Shown: one piece after another, positions 12,329-23,796 of the stretch | Position numbering within the stretch: the stretch's first letter is position 1 | Layout: every line of letters starts with the position of its first letter | Source: Cladochytrium replicatum | Lineage: Eukaryota; Chytridiomycota; Chytridiomycetes; Cladochytriales; Cladochytriaceae | Direction of reading: 5' to 3' | NCBI GenBank assembly: GCA_025526935.1 | Contig: JAHLKD010000104.1 | Coordinates: forward strand, 1 to 64,000 | DNA: 64,000 nt | Translations under genes and position numbers: made by a program | Notes under the pieces: model-generated | Told to the model about the DNA's origin: nothing | Databases searched by the model: none | What the model saw: the letters and a program-made list of their open reading frames with translations, nothing else

Positions 12329-12666
12329 TCAGGAATGAAGAGGAAGGAACAGCGATAGTCGGAGTTCGACAGATCCTTACGATCGTAGAACGTATCAAGT
12401 TTGTCCTCCCAATCAAGATCCAAAGTAATGCGCCAAGTGATCGAAACGGGCAACCCTGAAGACGTACAATGAATGAGGCGAGAAAGACTGATCAAATCAT
12501 CAAATCAGTGCAACAACCATTTGAGCTTTAACGAATGATATTGTACTTTTGATTGAAATGTCAGAGTATCAATTTGTAGACGTGGGTTGGTTAGTGAGAA
12601 AAAACAAACAGGACTTAAACGATAACGAAAAAGCTAACAGTTGGAGATTCTTTGCAGCTTCATAGA
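12329..12666. other. Intergenic, no feature seen
   Basis: About 340 bases between the peroxidase-reductase start and the 3' end of the F-box/LRR gene (same strand). A/T-rich patches are present but no clear TATA or gene. It presumably holds the peroxidase promoter. Confidence 0.5.
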
Positions 12667-14460
12667 TTAAAAGTACATGTCCATTGCTCGAACCAACCGC
12701 AGCTTTCGTGCATCCCCGGTATCAATGACGCCGAGGTCTTTTCGCCGGGCCACAAGTTTAAACCTTTTGTCAGAAAATACTGGCTTCTGTGTTCTGTCTT
12801 TCCATGCACTCTTCAACATGCGGTTCTTCTCGATTTCCAGCTGAGCCATGAGCTTCAACATCTTTCGAACCGGATCATATGGCTGCGGCTGGAAATCAAA
12901 TTCGAGATGCTCCAACGACTTTAAACTTCGCACAAGATCTTGCACCAACGCCCAATTATCCGGCATTAGGTTGTAGGAGTTGCCTTAATCCACCAAAAGC
13001 AAATAAGACTTTGCCACATTAGGCGAAATCAACAGCTAAACCTACCAGTGAGATCAAGCGCCAACAAACGATTTTGAATTGAGTTTGTGTCAATGATCAG
13101 GCGAAGAAAGAAATCCAATCCTCGATTGTCGTGACAATCGTTTATTCGAAGCTCCGTTATCGAGGAACTCTTGCTGAGAGCCTTGTGGACGCTCTCGAAC
13201 AAGTCAAACTTCAGAAAAGCCCCTTGGAGAACCAGCGTTTCCAACAAGGGTGCGGATCCGATAGCATCGGTCAAGTCGTTAATGGTTGATTCCGTCAGAG
13301 TGTCGATGTTAAGCTGGAAGAAGGTGAGTCTTGGGAGTCCTGGTTTAGAAATTAGCGTTGTAAATGGAGCTCTCAGTTGCGGACTAACCTCGAATGGCTT
13401 GGGAAAGCAGTTCGAGTGCTGCCGTCGGCATACTGTAGAACCTTGAAAGCACTAAGCGCTCTAGATGCCTAAAAGATGTGCTTCGAGCAAGGGTATTGGT
13501 AACAAAGCAGGACTGATTTTCCAGAATCGAGCCCGAAATTTCTAGAGACCGCATTGGAACCAAAGCCGCATCGTTTTCGGCGATCGCTGACACCAACGAA
13601 TTGTCGTAGGCAGAAAGCTTTGAGGCGATCTTGACGGATTGCAGCAATTCACACGACCGTAGAAAGAAGTTGACCCTCTCGACCGTGCCAAGCGGATCGT
13701 TTGCGCCCCATAGACCCCAGCAAACCTCTCTTAAAGATACACAGGAACGATGGAGTGTTGTTGTCAGAGCTTCTGTAGTAACCGCATCGATACGACCTAT
13801 CACATCGAACACGAGCTTGGAGAGGTGCTTTTGGTTGGAAAGTATTCTAAGAAACTGCTGCACAATTTTGCTTGCGTCAAGGTGGTTGAGATCAAGGTTG
13901 ATCCATAAAACCGTAGTGTTCAAGTTTACATTTGTCGAGACTATTGAGCAGATTCGGTCGAGCACTTGAAATCCTCGATCATTAGGCCAAGCATCGATAT
14001 AAAGACGGAAATTTCGCAGATCCATTCGCTTCAAAAGGTCCTCCCAGTCTTCCAGTCTCTCGTTAGCCTCGTCGCTATGTCCGGTGTAGCACACGCTCAT
14101 ATCCCTGAAGAAAGGGAGCAGGTCGGCGTGTTGGCCGAATGCAGAGCGAAAAGAAGAATCATGCCGAGGCTTTGAAGTTGGGCTGTTGATTGCAACTGGC
14201 AATCGATGCAAGGCTCCCGGAAGCAATACATCACGTAAACTCCCACAAGTTTGGACTAAATTCCAGCAATCAGCGAAATCAAGCAGGGAGGATATTGGTC
14301 CGTCGATAATCTCTCCCGGGAGGTCAACGATGGTCGTGCGAACGGTGGACGCCGATTCCATTGACCGACGTGAGTCAAACAGCTCGACCACCGACACACG
14401 TGTGAGAAATGACCATCTGAAAGACTTATTTTTTAGAAAGAGGGGTGTTCTAATCGACAT
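12667..14460 (-). CDS. F-box-like leucine-rich-repeat protein
   Basis: At least three exons (about 13384-14460, 13030-13380, 12667-12966). An F-box-like segment lies near the N-terminus (VDLPGEIIDGPISSLLDFAD then CWNLVQTCGSLRDVLLPGAL), matching the 'LP.Ei...I...L...dl......C..l' pattern. It is followed by repeated leucine-rich units (LSKLVFDVIGRID, LRSLEISGS, LERLVLSRFYS, LETLVLQGAFLKFDLF, ITELRINDC, LEHLEFDF), each about 25-30 residues. F-box/LRR proteins are usually substrate receptors of SCF ubiquitin ligases. The F-box match is weak, so that role is only suggested. An alternative start is the Met at 14361 (MESASTV), which puts the F-box closer to the N-terminus. Confidence 0.6.
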
Positions 14461-14548
14461 TCGGTGTTATTGGTATCGAACCAACAAGACCGCAAAGCAT
14501 GGTAGAGGATGATTTTGGAAATCTTTATTCCCGGAAAGACAAGTTGAG

Positions 14549-15555
14549 CTATTGGGCAACATGTTTCTGCACGCTAGAGCGCAATGCAGCAATGGCGTCC
14601 TTGGGAGATTCTGAATGGAACACAGAGGTTCCAGCAACAATGACGTTGGCTCCCGCAGAGGTTGCCGCGTCAACGGTGTTCAACGCCAAACCACCGTCCA
14701 CCTCGATATCGAGATCTGGATAGAGAGCGCGGATGACCTTAACCTTCTCTACGCATGGCTCCATAAACTTTTGCCCACCAAAGCCGGGTTCTACATATTT
14801 GGCAGAGGATGAGATTACTGAGAAAAGGAATTTCAGACGGCAACGTACCAACGGTCATTACTAAGATCATATCGGCCTTGTCGCAAACATGCATCACGTC
14901 TTCGACTGCGGTACCAGGCTTGATTGCAACTCCTGCTTTCATCCCCGCCGCATGGATCTGATCAATTAACGCCGGTGCATTGGCTGCTGGGTGAATTAGG
15001 CAATAACACATTGCATACTTCGCTCAGGGTTACCTGTAGCTTCTAAATGGAAAGTGTAAAGGTCTGCGCCGGCCTTCGCGAAATCTTCGACCCACTGCCA
15101 ACTTTGGACTTAGCATCCAAGAGATTAGTTGTCGTTCAAACTACCTTTTCGGGATGGGAAACCATCATGTGGCAATCTATGAGGCATAGCGTTCAAATGA
15201 GAGAGTCTCAACTTCCACTAACGCGGTATCCATACCAAGAAAGGCATTAGTGTGTTGCCTCAAGCACTTGATGATGGGAGCACCGAGAGTGATGTTGGGA
15301 ACGAAATGCCTTTTCAAGTAATTGATACGTATAAGACCCAGATCAATACGTGAAGGAAAGCACCGCTTACCCGTCCATCACATCCATGTGGAGCCAATCG
15401 GCACCGGCTTCGACCATCCTCTTTGCTTCAGCCGAAAGCATGGCGAAGTCGGAGGAGAGCATAGACGGAGCTGTCGTGCAACATCTGGTTCTCAGCACGC
15501 AATCCTCTCCGAGTGACAGCACACATGCACACATACCAATCTTTGCTACGGGCAT
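14549..15555 (-). CDS. RPE1: Ribulose-phosphate 3-epimerase
   Basis: Pentose-phosphate pathway enzyme interconverting ribulose 5-phosphate and xylulose 5-phosphate; a cytosolic (beta/alpha)8 barrel with a metal bound by two His and two Asp. Exon 1 is tiny: MPVAKI, 15555-15537. An intron at 15536-15471 leads to exon 2 (15470-15371), completing APSMLSSDF and HMDVMDG (metal His and catalytic Asp). Exon 3 gives [17 protein letters not shown]; the next begins [11 protein letters not shown] (metal His), then [20 protein letters not shown]. The 3' exons give [30 protein letters not shown] and IEVDGGL (second Asp), ending HVAQ. All family landmarks are present in order, so the gene is intact. The open frame upstream of MPVAKI has other possible starts, but only MPVAKI-APSM fits the family. 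Confidence 0.95.
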
Positions 15556-15601
15556 TTCGAATTGCGAGGGAAAGTTTGCAGGACCGGCAGCGCCACAAGC
15601 T
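15556..15601. promoter_or_regulatory. Very short bidirectional promoter region (46 bases)
   Basis: Only 46 bases separate the start codon of ribulose-phosphate epimerase (minus) from the ATG of the PCI-domain gene (plus). Both transcripts must start within or very near the opposite gene's 5' end. No TATA box is visible. Confidence 0.6.
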
Positions 15602-17403
15602 ATGCTGAACGACACAAACGACGATGTCGCAGCGGCATTCTTGGCGGAGCTGCAGCGGAGCTTTGCGAGCAATGACGGCTATGCGGTTGGAAATCTGCTG
15701 TCGGTAGCGAACCAGCGCTCGGAGGAGTTCGCATTTGCGTTGACTGAGGTATCGTGATCAAACTGAAGTTGAAGAAATATCGCTCACGTCGACGGCAAGT
15801 ACTCTGACGAAGAAATCGAGAAGTGGACATCAAGCTTTGTCGCAGAACCATATGACAAGTTTGCAAAGCAGTACATGATGTTTCTCGCCTCACCCAACAC
15901 CAAGAAGCTTGAGCAGTTCTCATCTGCTTTCTCGTATCCGTATATACTAGGATCATGCCTGGATCACGCATATTTCTTTTTCTCCTTAACTCTGTGTCAC
16001 GATCATTTTTTCATTTTCCAGATTATTCACAGCTGTGTTCAAGGATGAGTGGCAAACTCTGATAGTTCAGACCTTGTGTCGCCAGCTGTATACTGTAGTC
16101 GCAGAGGTACGAAATTCCTTTCCTATAGAGCGAATATTAAAGGGCCTCTCTTTAGCAAAAGCAAATGGGAACGACCGTAGAAGTTGGAAATATCCACGTT
16201 ATGATCCAAACACTTTTGAAGTCAATAATAGACGATCGGCAAGTCCCTGTGCGAATATATGGCGTGAAAGATTACTAAAGTGTGGCCGGACAATTTAGAG
16301 GAGAAAGCAAAGGCGACAAAAGAGGGGCATTTCTGGCTGTTGCAAATACATACTTTAAGATTTGCGAAAAGGTTTGCCTGAGTCCTTCTTAATTGTCGAA
16401 TTCTTAGAGTTAATGTTGAAAAAGGTGAACAAGATGCACATGTGCAAGAACATACTCGATCAGATCATTCGTCAAATGGAAATACCCACCTCCCTTGCTG
16501 GACGTAAAATTGTTGATCAGCTCGTTCGACAGTTTGAACGGTTAGGTTTGCCGATTGGCCAGCGAGTAGCTTTCCACTACCACGTCGGAAAAATGGAAAT
16601 GCTTTACCAACGATTTCAGACAGTGAGCAGTCGTGGTTCACCCCATCTGCACCCAATTCAATCGGCTATCTCGCTAGGCGGATGCACATCTCACTTTCTC
16701 ATTCGAACGGTGTATCCGTGACCTTCCACATAAACGGCAAGATTTACAAACGATCCTACCAATCCAATTACTCATTTCTTCGGTGACCAGGCTAATCCTT
16801 CGTAATCTCGTTATTGTTCGGATGCATCTTGGGAGACTACCCTCACGGAGACTTTTGGAAAAGTACGAGATTCAGCCAGTTCTTGGCGAGCTGGCGCGAT
16901 GTGTGCGGCAACCGCATTTCTCGGGCTACGAAGCTGCCCTCTCCCGGGACAGAACACTGTTGTTTCGATGGGGTTGCTATTCACTTTTGAAGGATCGATT
17001 CTCGCTTCTGATGTATCGAAACTTGGTGTTCAAAGTGTGAGCATTAAAGCGTTCTTCTCGTTCATCACACCAATGATTTTGCTTAGGGCCTCGTTGGCTG
17101 AGACAACGCAAGTGCCGCTTGACTTTGTCGTCACGGCGGCCCATTTCAGCGGAGCAATCGACGCTACGATGACCACTGTCGAAGGGATGGCTGTAGCCCT
17201 AATTGATGAAGTTAAGCGGTCCATCTGTGTGCCTGTCTGCGGCTTACTTTGTTTCCAGGGGTTAATCAAAGGATATCTTCTCCATGGACGTCAACTCCTG
17301 TGAGTGGTTCAGCTCGACAAACACTCACTTTCTGACGCTACGTAACAGAGTTCTTTCCAAGCAAGGCCCATTTCCGAGCGTCATTTCTGTTCTTTGCAAA
17401 TAA
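15602..17403 (+). CDS. PCI-domain protein of the Thp1/PCID2 (TREX-2)-Csn12 family
   Basis: Starts [20 protein letters not shown] and ends [15 protein letters not shown] followed by TAA at 17401-17403. Several short introns interrupt it. Diagnostic segments in order are [69 protein letters not shown], a GNVI-like helix, [29 protein letters not shown] and [19 protein letters not shown]. The last two correspond to the winged helix of the PCI domain ('..LANLIYKGYIKGYISH...VVSKQNPFP' in PCID2). PCID2/Thp1 works in the nuclear-pore-associated TREX-2 mRNA export complex; Csn12 is a close relative in the COP9/splicing context, and these cannot be separated with certainty by eye. Confidence 0.87.
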
Positions 17404-17698
17404 TATATTCCGAACGTTCGGTTACCTCTCAGTATTTTCTAAGTTTCACCTTTCAAAATCACAAGAGAACGAAGGGCTTCCATGGGAAAGGAATGAAAAC
17501 GGACCCAAATTGTTGCAGATTACAAAACCAAAATTGCCTCTCAGACTCAAACAAAGAAAATGTTAGCAACGAAGAAGCCGTAGAAAGAAAAGACGAGCAA
17601 CAAAAATAGAATTAAAATATCTGGTTGCGAACTCGTCAGGTTGAAAGTGCAGCTAAAGAGGGGTCACTGGATTGTTGTGCGCTGTAAAGGGGCTCGAC
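17404..17698. other. Convergent 3' intergenic spacer
   Basis: About 295 bases between two converging genes. A/G-rich, with no ORF of note; it presumably carries both polyadenylation regions. Confidence 0.5.
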
Positions 17699-19718
17699 TC
17701 AGCAGAGACGAGACTGCGGGTGACCAGAATCAAATTGCATCAGATCCACCGATAGGCCATCAAACTCCGTAGTCTTTGCGCTCATGAAACTCTCGCTGTG
17801 TTTGATCACCGGCAACTGGTCGCGGACTGTGGTCGGAAGCTGGCTTGGCAAGTACGGCCCCACACCTCCAATGAAATATCGAGGAACATGATATCCCTGA
17901 ACCGTCTTCAGCCATTTTGCCGAATCCTGGGTGTACACACCGCCGAGGAATGGCGAGGGGTTTGCTCCACGATCATGCAGAACCACGTCAAACGGGCCAT
18001 GCGCAGTTGCAAAAGTGACGACCATGTTCTGTTCAATGGGTACGGCTTGGTAGGTGCTGATGCCTGCTGGTGAGATCGTTGCGTAACTCCGTACGTAGCC
18101 TTTTTGCGCTGGTGGCTTTGGGATGGGGTGCTGCGGGTACATGTAAGGGGAGTAAGGGGTCGCAGCCGGCGCGATTACCGGTGACAACGAAGCACTTCGT
18201 TCAGTGGCGGTATCCTGCTGGAATCGCATCTTGTGCTGTTCTGAGCAATGGAGGGAGCAGAACCAAAGCTCATCGTCCCCCGGCATGTACGTCTGAATCG
18301 GATCGCAGCAAGACAAGTGCGTTCCGCGGTTGCATGTGTCGCACATGAGAAGCTCGCTTTCATTGTCTCCCTTCCCACATACAGTGCAGGCAATCTAAAG
18401 TTTTTGGGAGTTAAGGATGGCGAAGGAACCCCTTTATCAGAACTTACATCGTCATACGGCGTGCGAAGACTCTCTGCAGCTTCCGCCACATGCTGAACCG
18501 GAACAAGAACCTTGCTGAATTTCGACGAGGATGAGCTGACTGTTCCTGTACTTGTTGGTGACGATTTTGGCTTGAACACTGTCCACTTCCACGATGCTTC
18601 CTTGAGCGGGGCCTGCATCACTGGGACACGTCCCCCACCCCGGCCTCTTCCTCTTCCTCGTCTTCCCCTTCCAGCACGTCCCCACTCCGACGGCCACTCG
18701 TCAGGCTCAAATGGTCCCAATCGCTCGTTGAGCTTTTCGGCACGAGCACGCAGCCTGTCGGACATTATTAATCGAATGTCTTGCCTTTGTAGACCCGTTC
18801 TGGATCTTGCCAAAGCACTCGCTCCATGGATTGATCTGCCGGGAGATCCATTCATGCCAGAGCTTTATTTTAAGAAATAGGTTACCAGTTGTGTTTGCTT
18901 GAGATAGAAGAATACACGTTACCTCGACCACCGAGACAGTTGCTCAGCCGCAATAAGCTCTGAAGGATCTGGGTACTCTGGGATGAAAATAGTCTCTTTC
19001 CATTTCTCCCGGAACTCATCGAAATTGGATGCAGACCGGGTCTGCACGAAGTCGCTTTTAAGCTTTGAAATCTTTTCTGTGAGACTGTCTATGAGATCCT
19101 TTTGAGATTGTTGTACTTGGTCCTAGAACAATGAAGCGATAGGCAAAAATCAGAGAACATGCGTGTGTTCAAGAATTCATCGATTCATACCTCCAGTTCT
19201 TTATCGATCCGCATTAGCTCAGCTTCGTGCTTGTTGACAATATTGTCGAGCCTGATTTCATTCCTCTTTTTCATAATTGACATGCGAAGGGTGTGACGTT
19301 CTGATGCTTGAGAATATCCCGGATGAGTACCGTTTCGAACGAGCTCTTCTTCAGAATCAAGCTTGCGCTTGCGTGCTTCTTTCAGTTCTGCTATCTTCTT
19401 AAGTTGCGCAGGCGTGTGAACCGGACCATTGTGGGCGAGTAGCATGCTGGATTGAGTTTCGTTGATGCGGAGCGAGTCGACCAATGAACCGTCCTGATGG
19501 GTTTGGTTCACACCAGAAGCTGGATCCTGGTCAATTGAGGGCTCGCTCCGTTCGAACGCACCCTCGAGATAGGCACCCGGTGCTGAAGCAAGTGTATTAA
19601 CAGCCTTTTGGTTCTGTGATGTGATATCAGTGATTAGTTGTGTGAGATAGCAGCACAGCGGGAAAAGGAGTGACAGAGTCGAAACGGGGGCAGGCAGGTG
19701 GGGGAATGCAGGTAGCAA
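17699..19718 (-). CDS. PHD-finger nuclear protein with N-terminal coiled coil
   Basis: Read from the 5' end: a polar segment, then charged helical sequence likely to form a coiled coil (MSIMKKRNEIRLDNIVNKHE, KDLIDSLTEKISKLKSDF), a segment FREKWKETIFIPEYPDPSEL, and an Arg/Gly-rich stretch (GRAGRGRRGRGRGRGGGR). A cysteine-rich zinc finger follows (ELLMCDTCNRGTHLSCC then WFCSLHC), which fits the second half of a PHD finger. A Pro/Tyr-rich tail ends SGHPQSRLC. PHD fingers read histone H3 tails, so a chromatin role is likely. The 5' end is uncertain: the Met at 19718 is the first in the open frame, but a good acceptor (CATCACAG near 19613) allows an upstream first exon. A CCAAT box (CCAATCA on the minus strand) lies near 19818. 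The specific family member is not recognised. Confidence 0.7.
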
Positions 19719-20159
19719 GAGGATCCGGCGATGTGATTTGCGACCCAGTGCTTGTCGTCGTCGTTGGCCGCGACCAAGAAATCAAGGAAATCGTGCGAAA
19801 ATGATCCGCACACGCTGATTGGTCGGCGCCAAACACGGGTTGTGAGAGTGAAAATGTGCGTGCGGATACTAACGGGGAAACACGTCCGAAAACGCGATTC
19901 TGTGCGGACACTACGCGGAATGCGATTCGCCGCTGCCATCAGGATCAGGCTGTCATAGACCTACAGAAAACCGCTCGCACCGCTGGAGCATGCCTGCCCG
20001 ATCATGCTCGCAGCTCGTCTGCCGCAACGTCATCTCCAATAAAACCAATGCAAATGTGTCCCATCAAAAAAGAGCGGCCCACTGGCCCCCAGATTGACTG
20101 GCTCGGCAAAATGCCAGAATGTGGATGTGACTCCCATCCATCAACAGAGGACCATTGTA

Positions 20160-20723
20160 TCAACGTCCGCGCTTATCCGCCTCACTCCCTTGTTCCATCA
20201 CCGTCACAATGATCGGTGGATGGCGTGATCCAAATGTTTCTCCACCGCAGCACCCACAGAAAGAAATGAAACCGGTGCTTACCTTTCTGCGCCTACCGCG
20301 CTTCATCCTCCTTTTCGGAAAAGTCTTTGACTTAGCTATGCCGCTTGCGCTAGCACCATCATGATCGAGCTGATTTGCGGTGACGGTGTGGTGCAGTTCG
20401 ATATCATGGTGCTGCAGCTGGAGCTGATATCCAGGCTGTCTTTGCGCAAAATCTTCTTGCACAGTAGACCCATCCGACGAACTATCGCGGAGAGCACGCT
20501 CTTCTGGTCCACGAAGTGTCTGATGTTCGCCGTTGATCCCCATTAAATGATTCGGAAAATCAGCGTCAGATGCGCTGCACAGCATGCGGCTCAGAGCGCG
20601 ATACAGCGATGGATGATGTAGGCGAGCTCTCTGCAACCGACTGGCGCCCGAGCGAGATAAATGGGCGATATTGATGGATTTGAGCAGGAGTCTGAATGGC
20701 AAAGCAGTGACAAATTTAAACAA
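20160..20723 (-). CDS. Hypothetical protein (doubtful)
   Basis: A 187-codon open frame without recognised domains. The first ~45 residues are rich in Arg, Leu and Ser with no acids (MFKFVTALPFRLLLKSINIA), resembling a mitochondrial targeting peptide. A basic cluster lies later (KTFPKRRMKRGRRRK). A GTAAGC donor directly after that cluster suggests the real exon ends there and the tail is intron. It could also be chance coding. Confidence 0.3.
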   Translation of the reverse strand: MFKFVTALPFRLLLKSINIAHLSRSGASRLQRARLHHPSLYRALSRMLCSASDADFPNHLMGINGEHQTLRGPEERALRDSSSDGSTVQEDFAQRQPGYQLQLQHHDIELHHTVTANQLDHDGASASGIAKSKTFPKRRMKRGRRRKVSTGFISFCGCCGGETFGSRHPPIIVTVMEQGSEADKRGR

Positions 20724-20816
20724 TTTTTTATATCACGTTGTTAGGGTTGAGCTGCTGCAAAAGTCGCAACCCTAAAAGGGAGCGGAATGGCCACATATTC
20801 TTAAAAAAGAATCTCA

Positions 20817-23727
20817 TCACAGATCAAAAGTAAGGTCGACCACCCGAAACTGCCGCTGGCCGTCTTGGCGCAGGCCCGCAAGATAGTTGGTGCGCTTGGG
20901 GACCATACTCCCGGACGTGGTGTATGTCTGTGTATCCGATGTCCTACAAACCGGTAAATATCTGCACCAGAAAGATTCTTGGAGAAAGAAATACTTTGGC
21001 TCATAGTGCTGGGTTTCGCTGTCACGGCGGAAATGGCTCATGTCAGTCTGCACTGAATGGGTCTTTTTATTCTTGAGGTTCACCTGTTCAAGCAGTTGTT
21101 AGTCGCTCATTCCGTGGATATTGGACAAGACGCTTACAAGCATCAGGCCTCGACGGCGCAATTGCCACTCATTCCACTCATAGTTGGGATCAACAAATGT
21201 GTCCACGATATGGGTGTCAACCTGAGTTCCGGCCTCTGAAACTAAGGGCAGCCGCCCCAGCATTTTCTGTTTCGTAAACGACTTTGCCTGTTCACACATA
21301 ACAGCGTAAGTTAGAAATATTATGCTTAATGGTTTAAGGAGCTTCTTTACTCTTTCTAAAGCGTCTACTGTGGGGAAGTAGTTGTAGAGATGAAACAACT
21401 GGACGAGGTCGGGCGATCGCTTGGCGGTCTCCAAGACTCCCTCGATGTACCTTTTAAAATACTCTTCAGACATATTGAGGCATGCGAAACTTCCCACAAA
21501 CCGGTCGGGAAACTTTGAGAATTCCTTGGCTGCGTCAAATGAAGCAAATGCGAACAGCCGGTCGCGGTATCGTAGTAGTCCCAGGCTCTTGTTGCCAGGT
21601 TTTACTAGTCCATCTCGCCTGATCAAACTGTACGGACAGAAGCCCTTGGATCAAGGTTTCATTGAGCTTACACAAGGAATATACTCTGAGGAGATCGTCG
21701 CTTACCCCATATTCAACTGGAAGACTAAAATACTGGGTTGTGTTTCCCGGATGCTTTACTTCAACAGCCTTATTGATAACGCTTATGGCCGCCATTAACT
21801 CCGAAGCTTTGCTGATAATTTCAGGTTCTGCAATATGAGCTTAGTTAGAATTCACATCATCGGATAGATCCGAAGGTACCATCTTTATTCTCTGGCTCGA
21901 TGTCTAACATATAAGGAGTCGCCCCCGTCTTCGTTGTTTGCGGTATGTCAATTGTAAATGCCTTATCATGTTACTGAGTTCAAGGATATCATTTGCTTTT
22001 AGCTAGCTTTTGTTAATCACCTTTGAGTGGGCAACAATAGTCTCCAACACTCCACGTCGGAATGCAAGCAAGAACAGCTCATCCAGCCAGTTTGACCACA
22101 GTGTCGCCAACAATATGAACAGCGGCTTTACGCCAACAAATTGTGTTAGCGAATATTTCCAACAAAGGAAAGGGATATCAAACAGCCAACATACATAAAC
22201 TTGATCCACTGGAACAGCTGTTTTCGAACGACACGTTGCTTTCAAGTCTCGAATCGCCTCATCAAAACGCTCGGTCAACTGAGACAACGTCTTTCGGCTC
22301 TTTTCTCCTTGTTCCTAAAGATACTCGCTGAAGCTCAAAGCATTTATATGTAGGGTTTTGTCTTAAACCTGGAGAGCGTCAAGGTATATCAAGAGTTGAC
22401 GTCGAAAAATTAGTGCGGATTTGACTCGAGAGAGTGAAACTAGAGAAGGAAGAGACGGGTTTGTCGGATCGGGATGCAGGATCCCTGGTCCGGCACCAAG
22501 ATCCGGGCTTTGAGCTTTATCTACGTAATCCACCACAGCTGCGTTCCGAAAGATGGTCAATTACTTTTCGAGCTCTTCCCACTATTTTGAGTTTAATCAC
22601 TTGCCTGAATACAGCTGAACCAGCTTTTCTGTCTCCATTGTTTGCTCTCGAATTACGTTGTTTAGTTCGACCATCTCCTGATTACTCAGCGTGGGTACTT
22701 GATATCTATTAGTCAAACCATCGTTGCGATGTAAAGTTGTACGAACGGTTCTCGATCCCTTCGCCGCCTTTTCCCAACTGCCGATTAAACAAGCGAATTC
22801 CGGTCACAAGTTGGGCCAACCCGTTCAGCTGTGACTCTTTCTCATTTCGAGGTAGGTGTGTGAACGACGACAGCTCCGCTTGTGGGAAAACGGACTCCAG
22901 AGCCGCTTGGTAGACATTGTTGGAAAAGACTCCCAGTTTTTTCAACTCGGCCTTACCTGTGGTCTCCCGCACAATCCGGATGTCTGTTGGCGATCCAACG
23001 TGACTTCGAAGAAGAATGTATGAAATTATTTTGCGGTAAAGAGCTTGACACACGGGATACGGGATACGTTAGCTAATGTGGAACTGGAGCAAAAACAACA
23101 CACCTTCATAATCCGGGACAGTTTTAGCTTGGGTCTCTGTGACTTCCTTCAAAGTCTGGGAGCATCCATTGATCCTTGATATTTTCTCGCGGTGGAGGAA
23201 GTCCCCTTAAAAGAGAAACAATGGTTTTTCAATCCTCCTCGTTTATTGTATATTTCTTCAAACTTACCTTGGGCAGGAAAGTTGCTGTCGAAGTAAACTT
23301 GCATCTTTATGGTCTCGATGACAGGATTGTCAACACTTGTCAGCTTTTCAACGGCGAGCTAGAGTCGACTACTCAATGCTTTTACAGTAAGAATCGTATC
23401 TGTTTAACTCACCCTAATGAGTCTCTCCACTTCATCTCGAGTAAGTTCACGTTCGACTCGGAACTCATTGCGTGGATCAAGAACGATCGCACGTACCATA
23501 AAAGCTGCAAGTGTCTCCGTTATGATTGTCGTTTTATGCTTTCGGCTGGAAGCCAAGTTGTTGACTCCTCCTCCGCGGTTTGTGGGTGATCCTGATGGCG
23601 GCTGAACCAGTTCTGCGGCACAAAGGGGAGCGTCGGCATTCCGCTGCTGCGACTTCAGCACGACGGAGCTACGAGCGACGATGTCCCTGATAATGTGCTT
23701 GATGATATCCTCCGAGGTTTGAGCCAT
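20817..23727 (-). CDS. CFAP206: Cilia- and flagella-associated protein 206 (CFAP206/FAP206)
   Basis: FAP206 is an axonemal protein that docks radial spoke 2 and dynein c on the doublet microtubule. The N-terminus (MAQTSEDIIKHIIRDIVARS, then ITETLAAFMVRAIVLDPRNE and ERELTRDEVERLI) matches the family's 'ii..ii.ei....vseTLvAFmVkavvLDP.n'. The central part shows FAFASFDAAKEFSKFPDRF and LVQLFHLYNYFPTVDALERV. The C-terminus carries TQVDTHIV, YEWNEWQLRRRGL, THSVQTDMSHFRRDSETQ, TDTQTYTT and NYLAGLR, in the family's order. About ten exons separated by short introns; no disabling change seen. It implies the organism makes motile flagellated zoospores. Confidence 0.93.
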
Positions 23728-23796
23728 TTCCGAGACGAGCGCGAATCGTGATTGGGAACACGCACTTTCCTTTTTTAGTTGCTCATATCTTTATTG

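Noticed and set aside
19627-19939. Overlapping minus and plus ORFs upstream of the PHD gene
   Set aside because: No recognisable sequence; a CCAAT box in this stretch suggests promoter, though a small first exon cannot be excluded.
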